The notes under the pieces are model-generated. The model worked only from the letters and a program-made list of their open reading frames with translations. It was not told the DNA's origin and did no database searches. This document shows positions 8,541-17,249 of a stretch of DNA of 64,000 bases, one piece after another. The DNA comes from Legionella cherrii (GTDB taxonomy: Bacteria > Pseudomonadota > Gammaproteobacteria > Legionellales > Legionellaceae): the NCBI RefSeq assembly GCF_900635815.1, contig NZ_LR134173.1, forward strand, positions 3,380,001-3,444,000. The letters run 5' to 3'. Made by a program: the position numbers and the translations under genes. The number at the start of each line of letters is the position of its first letter. Within the stretch, counting starts at the first letter, position 1.

Positions 8541-9290
8541 ATGCCATTCGTCAATATCGGTACCTCTGGATGGGTCTATAAAGGTTGGAAAGAAATTTTT
8601 TACCCGAAGTCTGTTGCAGAGAAAGATGAATTGGCGTATTACGCGAACGTCTTTAACACAGTAGAGCTCAATAGTAGTTTTTATCACGTTCCCTCTCCAA
8701 AATCCATTGCAAAGTGGAGAGAAACTACTCCAGAACAGTTTATTTTTTCGTGTAAAGCCAGTCGCTATTTAACCCATGTAAAAATGCTGAAAGACGTTCA
8801 AGAGAGCGTTCTGTATTTGCTTCAGGTCATCGAAGGATTGGAAGACAAACTCGGGCCGGTTTTATTTCAACTCCCACCTTATTGGCCTTTTAATCTAGAG
8901 CGTTTGGAGCAGTTTGTTAAAGCATTACCTGAATCATTTCATTACACATTTGAATTTAGAAATAAAACCTGGTTACGTCAGGAAGTTTATGATTTGCTCG
9001 CTAAATACAATATAGCGCTTTGTTTTTATGATTTTAAGGGATATCAGTGTCCAGAAATTATAACCAGTGATTTCATCTACTTACGATTGCATGGACCGCA
9101 TCTCGATCCTTATTTGGGTCATTATGAGCAAAAAACGCTTTTAAGTTATGCCCATAAATTTGCCAAATGGCAGCAGGAAGTGAAACAAATTTTTTGTTAT
9201 TTAGATAACGATCAAAAAGCAGTTGCACCCTCCGATGCTCAAGAATTGCAACGATTAGTACAATTGACATTTAATAGCCCTGATCAATAA
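8541..9290 (+). CDS. DUF72 (YecE-like) family protein
   Basis: A DUF72 protein of 249 residues with a TIM-barrel-like fold. Diagnostic stretches are IGTSGWVYKGWKEIFYP at the N-terminus, FNTVELNSSFYHVPS, FSCKASRYLTHVKML, VLFQLPPYW and FYDFKG, ending with the FCYLDNDQKAVAPSDAQEL block. The biochemical role is unknown, though iron-sulfur or metal links have been proposed for the family. Translation is supported by AAGGA before the ATG. It follows the DUF3775 gene closely and ends 43 bases before the CoA-transferase gene. Confidence 0.9.
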   Translation: MPFVNIGTSGWVYKGWKEIFYPKSVAEKDELAYYANVFNTVELNSSFYHVPSPKSIAKWRETTPEQFIFSCKASRYLTHVKMLKDVQESVLYLLQVIEGLEDKLGPVLFQLPPYWPFNLERLEQFVKALPESFHYTFEFRNKTWLRQEVYDLLAKYNIALCFYDFKGYQCPEIITSDFIYLRLHGPHLDPYLGHYEQKTLLSYAHKFAKWQQEVKQIFCYLDNDQKAVAPSDAQELQRLVQLTFNSPDQ

Positions 9291-9333
9291 TTTAAAGTTG
9301 ATATGGAACTCTTTTGATTTATTAGGATGATGA

Positions 9334-10647
9334 ATGAACTTTGATAAGCAATATCAACATAAATTATGTTCTGCAGATGAAGCAGTCAATCGGATTCCTC
9401 CATCTGCAGTGATTTCTATAGGCATGCGTGCCGCTACTCCTCCAGCCTTATGCCATGCACTTGCTGCGCGCGCTAAAGCAGGTGATCTAAAAGAATTAAA
9501 GGTTTACTATCTTCGTTGTGGTCCCATCGCTCTGGAAACTATTTTTCAAGAAGAATTATTGCATATTATTCGACCCTACACTTCTATGATGTCCAAAGGA
9601 GAAGTTGAATTAGCGGAACGCGGGTATCGTCTAGGTAAAAAATACATCAATTTTGTCCCCATAAGCTTTAGTCGTTATCCTGGCACCATTATGTCCATTA
9701 CCCAACTGGATGCGTTCATGGTTACAGTCTCCCCTATGGACCAGTTTGGTTTTTTTAATTTAGGCACTAACGGCGATTATGCTATTGAATTAGGGCGTTA
9801 TGCGAATCAATTAATCGTTGAAGTCAATGAGAACATGCCCAGAACTTCGGGCTCTACATTAATTCATATCAGTGAAGTGGATGCCATAGTCGAAAATACC
9901 ACCGCTTTGATTGAGGAACATTCAAAGCCTGCTAGTGACTTGGATCGTCAAATTGGCCAATACATCACCTCCCTTATCCCCAATGGAGCAACCATTCAAA
10001 TGGGAATAGGTGGTGTACCTAACGCAGTATGCGAACAATTAATCGATCATAAAAATCTTGGCATACACACTGAGGTGATTACGTCAGGAATGGTGGAGCT
10101 TATCAAGAAAGGAGTAATTACAAATACCAATAAAAAATTAAATCCTTACGTCAATGTATTTACCTTTGCAATCGGTGATCGACCTTTATATGATTTTATA
10201 AATAATAATCCTTCTATGTTTTGTCTTCCGGTCTCCTATGTCAATGAACCTAAAGTGATTGGGAAAAATAACCTAATGACCTCTGTTAATGCCTTCATCG
10301 AGATTGATTTTAGTGGCCAAGTCAATGCCGAGTTTATTGGTCATCAATTTTCAGGTGTAGGCGGACAATTGGATTTTATTCGTGGCGTTCAGTATTCTGA
10401 AGGTGGAAAGACTATTATTGCCAGTAGTTCTACAGCAAAAAATGGAACTCTATCCCGGATAGTTCCCCGGCTCTCCTCAATCGCTACAGATACCCGACTT
10501 GATATTGATTATGTGGTTACTGAATACGGGGTAGCCCAATTAAAGGGACGCTCTACCACTGAAAGAACGCACCAATTAATTCAAATTGCCCATCCAGACT
10601 TTCGTGAGCAATTAAAACAACAAGCAAAAACACAAGGATTTATTTAG
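9334..10647 (+). CDS. ict: Family I CoA-transferase, probable itaconate CoA-transferase
   Basis: A 437-residue acetyl-CoA hydrolase/4-hydroxybutyrate CoA-transferase-type enzyme. It has the GMRAATPPALCHAL start, the GIGGVPNAV loop, and the HTEVITSGMVEL block with Glu247 as the likely catalytic glutamate, then VGGQLDFIRG and VTEYGVAQLKGRS near the end. Followed directly by a CitE-like lyase and a MaoC-like hydratase, it matches the Ict-Ccl-Ich set (RipA/RipC/RipB in Yersinia) that converts itaconate to pyruvate and acetyl-CoA. Ict would form itaconyl-CoA with a CoA donor. The gene symbol rests on operon content, and a related short-chain dicarboxylate is possible. AGGA sits six bases before the ATG. 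Confidence 0.75.
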   Translation: MNFDKQYQHKLCSADEAVNRIPPSAVISIGMRAATPPALCHALAARAKAGDLKELKVYYLRCGPIALETIFQEELLHIIRPYTSMMSKGEVELAERGYRLGKKYINFVPISFSRYPGTIMSITQLDAFMVTVSPMDQFGFFNLGTNGDYAIELGRYANQLIVEVNENMPRTSGSTLIHISEVDAIVENTTALIEEHSKPASDLDRQIGQYITSLIPNGATIQMGIGGVPNAVCEQLIDHKNLGIHTEVITSGMVELIKKGVITNTNKKLNPYVNVFTFAIGDRPLYDFINNNPSMFCLPVSYVNEPKVIGKNNLMTSVNAFIEIDFSGQVNAEFIGHQFSGVGGQLDFIRGVQYSEGGKTIIASSSTAKNGTLSRIVPRLSSIATDTRLDIDYVVTEYGVAQLKGRSTTERTHQLIQIAHPDFREQLKQQAKTQGFI

Positions 10648-10648
10648 A

Positions 10649-11479
10649 ATGGATTTATCACGATCACCCGCCCTGCTCTTTACACCCGGCAATAAACCGG
10701 AGCTTTTCACAAAAGCACTGACTTCAGGTGCAAATGGCGTTATTTTAGAACTGGAAGACGCTATCTCAGCAGCAGAGAAAGACAAAGCTCGAAATCATGT
10801 GGTTCAATTTTTAAAGAAAAAACATCCAGAACTGCTCACTATAGTTCGCATCAACCATATCACTACTGATGCAGGTCTTCCTGATTTGCTCGCCTTAAGA
10901 CAAGATGATATTTATTGTGATGCCATTTTATACCCCAAAACAGAAAGTGCTGAAGAGTTAAATATTGTTTATAAAATACTCCATTTAGAAGCGCGAAATA
11001 TTAAACTTTTAGCATTGATTGAAACAGCAAAAGGGTTGCTGAACTTACATTCAATTGTTACTCATTCCCCAGTCGCCGGTTTAGTCTTCGGGGCTGCAGA
11101 TTTTGCCATCGATATAGGGTGCCAGATGAACTGGGATGTTCTTTTGAATGCACGCCATCACATTGTCCAGGCAGCTGCACTTACTCACATTCCAGCAATT
11201 GATTCTCCTTTTTTCGATTTTACAAATGAGGAGCAATTAATTTCTGAAGTGATTCGGGCCAAGGAACTTGGTTTTAAAGGAAAATTAGCCATTCATCCAA
11301 GACAAATCATTCCCATAAAACAAAATTTTGCACCAAATCAAGCAGAGGTAAAACGAGCAAAAGAAATTGTAGCGCTTTTCGAACAATCTGGAGGCAAGGC
11401 ATGTCAATACAAGGGACAAATGATAGATGTCCCCATATACCAACAAGCTCAAGAAGTACTTAAATTATCAAACAATTAA
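10649..11479 (+). CDS. ccl: CitE-like lyase, probable (S)-citramalyl-CoA lyase
   Basis: A 276-residue HpcH/HpaI-CitE family enzyme. Visible motifs are LLFTPGNKPELFTKAL at the N-terminus, the metal-binding ILELEDAISAAEK, the TIVRIN strand, ALIETAKGLLNL with the metal-ligand Glu, VFGAADFAIDIG, and KLAIHPRQI near the C-terminus. In the itaconate pathway this enzyme splits citramalyl-CoA into pyruvate and acetyl-CoA. Only one base separates it from the CoA-transferase stop, so the two are tightly coupled. On its own it could serve malyl- or methylmalyl-CoA; the three-gene context favours citramalyl-CoA. Confidence 0.77.
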   Translation: MDLSRSPALLFTPGNKPELFTKALTSGANGVILELEDAISAAEKDKARNHVVQFLKKKHPELLTIVRINHITTDAGLPDLLALRQDDIYCDAILYPKTESAEELNIVYKILHLEARNIKLLALIETAKGLLNLHSIVTHSPVAGLVFGAADFAIDIGCQMNWDVLLNARHHIVQAAALTHIPAIDSPFFDFTNEEQLISEVIRAKELGFKGKLAIHPRQIIPIKQNFAPNQAEVKRAKEIVALFEQSGGKACQYKGQMIDVPIYQQAQEVLKLSNN

Positions 11480-11485
11480 AAGGTA

Positions 11486-12007
11486 ATGAATATGTCACAT
11501 CAAAGCTATAAATCTATAGGAAACAAGCGCTTGCGGGAAGATTTTGGTTTTTACTTTGAAGATTTTGAAGTGGGACAAATTATTGAACATAGGCCCGGAA
11601 GAACCATTACCCAAAATGATAATATATGGTTTACCTTGCTGACAATGAATACCGCTCAATTACATTTTGATGCACATTATGCTGAACACACCGAGTGGAA
11701 AAAACCTTTAGTTGATAGCACATTTACGCTGGCGATTATTACAGGAATGACCGTTAATACGATCTCCAAGAAGGTAGTCGCGAATCTGGAGTGGGATAAA
11801 GTTAAATTATTAAAACCTGTATTTGAAGGAGATACGATTTACGCTGAAAGCGAAATAAAAGCGAAACGAGAATCAAAATCAAGACCAAATCAAGGAATAG
11901 TTACTGTAGAAACGCGGGGAATTAACCAACATAAAGAACTATTTATGTCTTTTGAGCGAACTGTTTTGGTATATAAGAAAGGAGGTGCGCCAGAATATAA
12001 CATTTAA
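11486..12007 (+). CDS. ich: MaoC-like hydratase, probable itaconyl-CoA hydratase
   Basis: A 173-residue MaoC/hotdog-fold hydratase. It begins with FGFYFEDFEVGQIIEHRPGR, typical of MaoC-like CoA hydratases. The active-site segment is QLHFDAHYAEHTEWKKPLVD (Asp and His of the hydratase 2 motif), followed by DKVKLLKPVFEGDTIYAES. It would hydrate itaconyl-CoA to citramalyl-CoA, the middle step, although it is the third gene here. It starts six bases after the lyase stop; a second ATG two codons on is also possible. In Yersinia and Pseudomonas the equivalent genes are linked to survival in macrophages. Confidence 0.75.
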   Translation: MNMSHQSYKSIGNKRLREDFGFYFEDFEVGQIIEHRPGRTITQNDNIWFTLLTMNTAQLHFDAHYAEHTEWKKPLVDSTFTLAIITGMTVNTISKKVVANLEWDKVKLLKPVFEGDTIYAESEIKAKRESKSRPNQGIVTVETRGINQHKELFMSFERTVLVYKKGGAPEYNI

Positions 12008-12342
12008 ATTATTTTATTTGTAACCTGTGAGCTTGCAACCGCCCATCTACTCTGCTTTGTATGCTTTTAGACATGGCCCGGGTGTCTCGAGGTACCGCAG
12101 CTTGTCTGCAGAATTTAGGGAAAAAAGCAAACGATAAAATTTGGTGGCTCCCCTAATGGGGTACGCCGTATTCAGATATTTATTAAAAAAATACTCAAGT
12201 ACTGCAAATTAGAGTGAGTAGATTCAGGGGAAACCTTAGCTGAAAAAAATGAATAAGCTCTAGCAAAGTCTTAAGAAGATAAACTAAAATGGAGCAGTTT
12301 AACTGCTGATAAATAATAATTTTTTACACAGGCGTCCATTAC
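12008..12342. other. Intergenic spacer with palindromic candidate operator
   Basis: A 335-base gap with no supported ORF. It contains a 15-base perfect odd-centred palindrome, AGCAGTTTAACTGCT, at 12293-12307, 35 bases before the aldehyde dehydrogenase start, which could be an operator. A CCCCTAATGGGG hairpin core lies near 12153. I see no RNA gene. Confidence 0.4.
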
Positions 12343-13713
12343 ATGAACATTCATACTGTTGTCAAAGAGCAGAGACTTTTTTCAGCTGGTGGAGCGGCGA
12401 AAGCTATCGATTTTCGTAAACAGCAACTGCAGAAATTAAAAACTGTTCTCAAACAAAATGAGCAACTGCTCTCGGAAGCCCTCTACGCAGATATAAAAAA
12501 ATCACAATTCGAAACGTATTTAACTGAACTTGCCTTAATTTATCATGAACTCGATAAAGCGATTAAATTCGTGAACAAATGGGCTAAACCCAAAGCAACA
12601 CGAACTGAACTGGTGAACCAACCAGGAAAAAGTTTTATCTTGCCCGAACCTTATGGGACAACCTTGATTATTGGAGCATGGAATTACCCTTATCAGCTTA
12701 CATTAATTCCTTTAATTGCCGCTATAGCGGCAGGGAATACCAGTATCATTAAGCCAAGTGAATTGCCGCAAAATACCTCCTCTGCGCTCGCCAAAATAAT
12801 CAATCAAAATTTTGATCCAGCTTATCTTTATGTTGCAGAGGGCGGAGCTGATGTCACGCAAGAGCTTCTGAGTATGCGTTTTGATAAACTTTTCTTTACG
12901 GGCAGTACCACAATAGGCAAAATCGTGGCTAAGGCTGCTGCAGAACACTTAACACCCATTACTCTGGAATTAGGGGGCAAAAGCCCTTGCCTTGTTTTTG
13001 CCGATGCCGATCTGAAAATTTCAGCACAACGAATTGTATGGGGTAAGTTTTTAAATGCCGGACAGACCTGCATTGCCCCCGATTATCTTTTAGTTGAAGA
13101 ACAGATTTATCAACCCTTATTGGAAGAGCTCAAAAACCAAATCGGCAAAGTAATTGGCCCCAATCCCCTTGAAAGCGAAAGTTACACCCGTATTATTAAT
13201 CAACACCACGTACAACGCTTAAAAAAGCTCATTGATCCGCAAAAACTATTCACGGGTGGACAAGTCATTGAGACTGAAAACTATATTGAGCCAACCATTC
13301 TTAAGGATGTACGCTTTACAGATGAAATCATGAAAGAGGAAATTTTCGGTCCCATTTTACCCGTTATTCCTTTTAACGATCTAGAACCTGTCCTCCAAGA
13401 AATCAAATCACGCCCACGACCTTTGTCTCTCTATATTTTTGGGAAAAATTCAAAAGTGCACACCCGAATTTTAAATGAGATTTCTTTTGGTGGTGGATGT
13501 ATTAATGATGTGATCATGCATATTTGCAATTCCCACCTTCCATTTGGCGGTGTAGGCGACAGTGGCATGGGAAGTTACCATGGTGAAGCCGGTTTTAAAG
13601 CATTCAGCCATTTCAAAAGCATTTTAAAAAAACCATTTTGGTTTGAACTTCCCTTGAAATACCTGCCCTATACCCAATTGAAATTAAAAATAATTCGGGC
13701 AATTTTAGGGTAA
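12343..13713 (+). CDS. Aldehyde dehydrogenase, ALDH3-like
   Basis: A 456-residue NAD(P)-dependent aldehyde dehydrogenase of the class 3/coniferyl-aldehyde type. It has the substrate-entry motif IIGAWNYPYQLTLIPL, the FFTGSTTIGK Rossmann turn, the catalytic-base Glu in TLELGGKSP, and the nucleophile Cys in NAGQTCIAPDY. The NAD-fixing EEIFGPILPV and HLPFGGVGDSGMG blocks follow. The length is typical of ALDH3 enzymes, and the C-terminal extension is mildly hydrophobic. It oxidises medium- or long-chain or aromatic aldehydes in this family. It is separated from the itaconate-type operon by 335 bases and probably has its own control. Confidence 0.9.
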   Translation: MNIHTVVKEQRLFSAGGAAKAIDFRKQQLQKLKTVLKQNEQLLSEALYADIKKSQFETYLTELALIYHELDKAIKFVNKWAKPKATRTELVNQPGKSFILPEPYGTTLIIGAWNYPYQLTLIPLIAAIAAGNTSIIKPSELPQNTSSALAKIINQNFDPAYLYVAEGGADVTQELLSMRFDKLFFTGSTTIGKIVAKAAAEHLTPITLELGGKSPCLVFADADLKISAQRIVWGKFLNAGQTCIAPDYLLVEEQIYQPLLEELKNQIGKVIGPNPLESESYTRIINQHHVQRLKKLIDPQKLFTGGQVIETENYIEPTILKDVRFTDEIMKEEIFGPILPVIPFNDLEPVLQEIKSRPRPLSLYIFGKNSKVHTRILNEISFGGGCINDVIMHICNSHLPFGGVGDSGMGSYHGEAGFKAFSHFKSILKKPFWFELPLKYLPYTQLKLKIIRAILG

Positions 13714-13969
13714 ATCAGCATACATAAACCTTAAGGGCGCACGTTCATCTGGAATCGATTAAGAGTTTTTTTGCTGAAAACCGATTCTTTTTGGGCATAG
13801 AACGACACATTTCAAAAGCTGCATCATTTTGATTTTGGGTATATAGAGCAAACGAAATTTCAAAGACAAAACCGAAACTTATTATCCCACGGCTTATACA
13901 TGAAAATTACCATAACTCGATAATTATCCATTCCTGATTAAACTCAAAATCCAGGAGTTTTTATCAATA

Positions 13970-14431
13970 CTAGCCTAACTCAGGTTTTCCCCAAGTCCCA
14001 GATTCTTTTTCTGCCATACGTTGCGCTCTTTTAGCAACAGCTTCTTGTAGCTCAAGAAAAAAAAGAGAAGGCCCTAGAGATGTATTGGCTTCTGATTCAA
14101 GTTGTTTACCCCATGAGGCATCCAGTTCAGATTGAATATTTAATTCGGCATCCAGCATTGAATCTAAAGCATGGGTCGTTTCTTGAAAGGCGATTAAAAA
14201 TGATCTGCATTCCTGAGCAAAAGATGGATTTTCCTGCAAAATCAATGCAGAAGAGCTAAGAAAACCAATAAGCCGTTCGTCTTTATGTTCTTTTCTATGC
14301 TGGAGCACGAGAAACAAAAACTCTTTTAATAAAGGATAAATTAATAAGTAATCTTTATCTTTCTTTCCATATTGTTCATAGTGATCCACTAATTTTTGCA
14401 ACAGCTGAATGCATTCTTTACTCACTGGCAT
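13970..14431 (-). CDS. Hypothetical helical protein
   Basis: A 153-residue, largely helical soluble protein with no family I recognise. It is rich in Leu, Glu and Lys, with probable coiled helices at residues 8-45 and 85-140. An upstream in-frame ATG would add four residues. GGAG lies six bases before the ATG at 14431, so I start there. It is transcribed away from the hybrid histidine kinase gene, with which it shares a 190-base upstream region. Any regulatory partnership is speculative. Confidence 0.6.
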   Translation of the reverse strand: MPVSKECIQLLQKLVDHYEQYGKKDKDYLLIYPLLKEFLFLVLQHRKEHKDERLIGFLSSSALILQENPSFAQECRSFLIAFQETTHALDSMLDAELNIQSELDASWGKQLESEANTSLGPSLFFLELQEAVAKRAQRMAEKESGTWGKPELG

Positions 14432-14621
14432 TTTGCGCTCCATGCAAATACTATACGTTTGTTTATTAAAGACCTTGATCGCTCATTAAGCAAGAAATGA
14501 CACTATTTGATTTTCTAGAAACATTTAAACCCACTTTGATGCATTTCATGAAAATATGAATTGTTTCTCTTGTAGGCGTTGAATAATAGGTCTATAACTT
14601 TAAAAATAAAGAGAGCAACTT

Positions 14622-17096
14622 ATGTCAGAAAATAAACGTAATAAACCAAAAACCTATCATTGCAAGGAACCCCCTACTTCAGCTTTATCTGCAGAAAACT
14701 CATCGCTTACATTAAGCATCATCAAAGCATTACCAGGAAGCATCTATTGGAAAGACAAAAATGGAGTTTATTTAGGTTGCAATGACGCCATGTTGGAAAT
14801 GACTGGGATGAAATCCATCATTGGAAAAACTGATTTTGAAATGCCTTGGGCTGCATCTGCAACAACGATTCGCAACAACGATTTAAAAGTAATGAACCTG
14901 AATTCCTCATTGGAATTGGAAGAAATCGGAACCATAGCAAATGGAGAACAAGTAGTCGTATTAACCCGTAAAACTCCTTTACATGATGAACACGGCAATG
15001 TCACCGGAATTATTGGCATCTCCTTAAATATAACCAATCGAAAAAAGCAAGAGGCTGCTCTCTGTTCAAGCCAAGAAAAAACACAATCCACCTTGGAAAA
15101 TATTTTGGCCAATATGCCAGGACATGTTTATTGGAAAGACAAAAACGGGGTTTATTTAGGATGCAACAATCGCCAAGCTCAAAGTGTAGGGTTTCAATTT
15201 GGCTATGAAATCGTAGGAAAAACTGATTTTGACCTACCTTGGGGCAAAAACCAGGCTGAGTTATTTCGACAAAATGACCTTCATATAATGCAAACAGGCG
15301 AAACTGAAATCATAGAAGAAAAAGCGCAAGTAGGTGGTAAAGATGCCATTTTTTTAAGCCATAAATCACCAATGCGCAATAAAAAAGGGGAAATTACAGG
15401 GGTACTAGGGATTTCCATTGACATCACAGACCGAAAAAAAATTGAAGCAGAGCTCAAAATTGCTAAAGAAAAAGCAGAAGCAGCAAGTCTGGCAAAAACA
15501 GAATTTCTGGAAAATATGCGTCACGACATTCGTACCCCCCTTACCGGGATCGTAGGATTTGCAGACCTTATCCAATCTGAAGCAGAAAGTCCTAGAATTA
15601 AAGAATATTCAGAGAACCTAGTGGCATCCAGTCATGCTCTGCTTGATTTTATGGATGATGTACTTGAAGCAATTCATGTAAGTTCTGGTGAAATTCCCAA
15701 AGTGAGGAAAAAATTCGTATTACAAAAAATAGCCCAACATGTGATTGACCTGAATAGAGCCAAAGCATCTTCTAAACGACTGACATTATCTCTAGAATTT
15801 GATCCCGATATTCCCAGATTTCTTATTGGAGATCCGGTTCGTATCCATAGAATTTTACTCGAACTGATATCGAATTCATTGAATTTTACCGATGCCGGGT
15901 TTGTGAAAGTAACAGCCAAGCTGGCAAAGCAAGAAAACCGTGAGGTGATCATCCAATTTGTCGTGGAAGATAGTGGCATGGGGATTCCGAAAGACAAGCA
16001 ACAAGAAATTTTTCTCCAATTCAAACGTTTAACCCCTTCCTATAAAGGAATTTATAAAGGAGCAGGTTTAGGGCTTGCTGTAATCAAACAGTTTATTGAT
16101 GAGTTAGACGGAGAAATATATGTCGAGAGTACTGTGGCCAAAGGAACAAAATTTACTTGTATCATTCCCTTAAAAACAGCACTTTTGGAAGATGAAACAG
16201 GTATTGATAAAGATTTTGACTTCAATATATCAAGTCTTAAACAAGACAATGCCATAAACACTCCCTCTTCAAATCCATCAACTCATTCATTCAAACATCG
16301 TATCTTGCTCGTTGAAGACAATACTGTGGCGCAAACCATAGCTAAAGCCATGTTAAATCACTATTACTGCCAAGTAGATATAGCAGTTGATGGACAATCT
16401 GCATTACAACTTTGGAAGAAAAATAGGTATGACTTAATTTTTATGGATATCGGTCTGCCTGATATGGATGGTTATCAAGTCACCCACCACATTCGTGTGC
16501 AAGAAGTTTCAAAAAAATATCACACCCCCATCATTGCGCTTACCGCCCATGTTGGTGAGGAAAATAAACAGCGATGTATCGAATCGGGCATCAATGCGGT
16601 GATCAGTAAGCCATTAACGCAAAAAAAATGTGGTGATATTTTAAGCTCATTTATTCCTTCCATACTAAAAGAAAGGACAAATTCTCCTGAAAATTGTATT
16701 TTTGAGAGACCTGCAACACAAGAACAACTCTTTGATCTTTCTAAATTTCCACTACTTGATGTTGAGGAAGGAATTAAAACTACGGGTACAGAAAATACAC
16801 TTCGCGACATGCTCAACCTAATGCTCGATCACTCTTTTGTCGAAGATATTGCTCTGCTAAAAAAAGCACATGATCAAGGTGATTGGGAACAAACCCAAAA
16901 AATCACTCATAAAATTAAGGGAGGGGTAGTATATGTTGGTGCCACTCGAATAAAAATGGCTTGCCAATATTTTGAAGATTATTGGAAATCAGGACAACGT
17001 GATTTATTGGAGCAATTGTATCAACAAATTATACTGGTTATTGATAAAACAGCCTCTGAAATTAAAAAATGGATCGCATCAAAAACACCTCTCTAA
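14622..17096 (+). CDS. Hybrid sensor histidine kinase with tandem PAS, REC and HPt
   Basis: An 824-residue soluble hybrid kinase. Domains in order are: two PAS/PAC modules (about residues 30-140 and 155-272), a linking coiled coil, a HisKA domain with phospho-acceptor His301 in NMRHDIRTPLTG, an ATPase domain with N box (ELISNSLNF) and G boxes (VEDSGMGIP, GAGLGLAVIK), a receiver with Asp609 in FMDIGLPDMDG, and an HPt domain with His763 in THKIKGG. The full His-Asp-His chain is present, so a separate response regulator must take the phosphate; none is adjacent. The two PAS modules share the identical block YWKDKNGVYLGCN, which suggests a recent internal duplication. There is no membrane segment, so it senses an internal signal. 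Confidence 0.92.
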   Translation: MSENKRNKPKTYHCKEPPTSALSAENSSLTLSIIKALPGSIYWKDKNGVYLGCNDAMLEMTGMKSIIGKTDFEMPWAASATTIRNNDLKVMNLNSSLELEEIGTIANGEQVVVLTRKTPLHDEHGNVTGIIGISLNITNRKKQEAALCSSQEKTQSTLENILANMPGHVYWKDKNGVYLGCNNRQAQSVGFQFGYEIVGKTDFDLPWGKNQAELFRQNDLHIMQTGETEIIEEKAQVGGKDAIFLSHKSPMRNKKGEITGVLGISIDITDRKKIEAELKIAKEKAEAASLAKTEFLENMRHDIRTPLTGIVGFADLIQSEAESPRIKEYSENLVASSHALLDFMDDVLEAIHVSSGEIPKVRKKFVLQKIAQHVIDLNRAKASSKRLTLSLEFDPDIPRFLIGDPVRIHRILLELISNSLNFTDAGFVKVTAKLAKQENREVIIQFVVEDSGMGIPKDKQQEIFLQFKRLTPSYKGIYKGAGLGLAVIKQFIDELDGEIYVESTVAKGTKFTCIIPLKTALLEDETGIDKDFDFNISSLKQDNAINTPSSNPSTHSFKHRILLVEDNTVAQTIAKAMLNHYYCQVDIAVDGQSALQLWKKNRYDLIFMDIGLPDMDGYQVTHHIRVQEVSKKYHTPIIALTAHVGEENKQRCIESGINAVISKPLTQKKCGDILSSFIPSILKERTNSPENCIFERPATQEQLFDLSKFPLLDVEEGIKTTGTENTLRDMLNLMLDHSFVEDIALLKKAHDQGDWEQTQKITHKIKGGVVYVGATRIKMACQYFEDYWKSGQRDLLEQLYQQIILVIDKTASEIKKWIASKTPL

Positions 17097-17249
17097 AATC
17101 TCTAGAACCAATCCCCTCTCCCACAAATGAGCATTATTTCATGTCCTTCCTGCCTTCGCAGGAATGGCATAAATTCACTTTGATCATGTTCTTATTCTTC
17201 TGTTTATAATGCCCACCCGTGGGAGAATGAGGAGCGTTTCCTCCAGTAT

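Noticed and set aside
12008..12342. tRNA or small RNA gene in the spacer
   Set aside because: Short hairpins are present but no cloverleaf, no promoter-terminator pair, and no conserved element could be supported.
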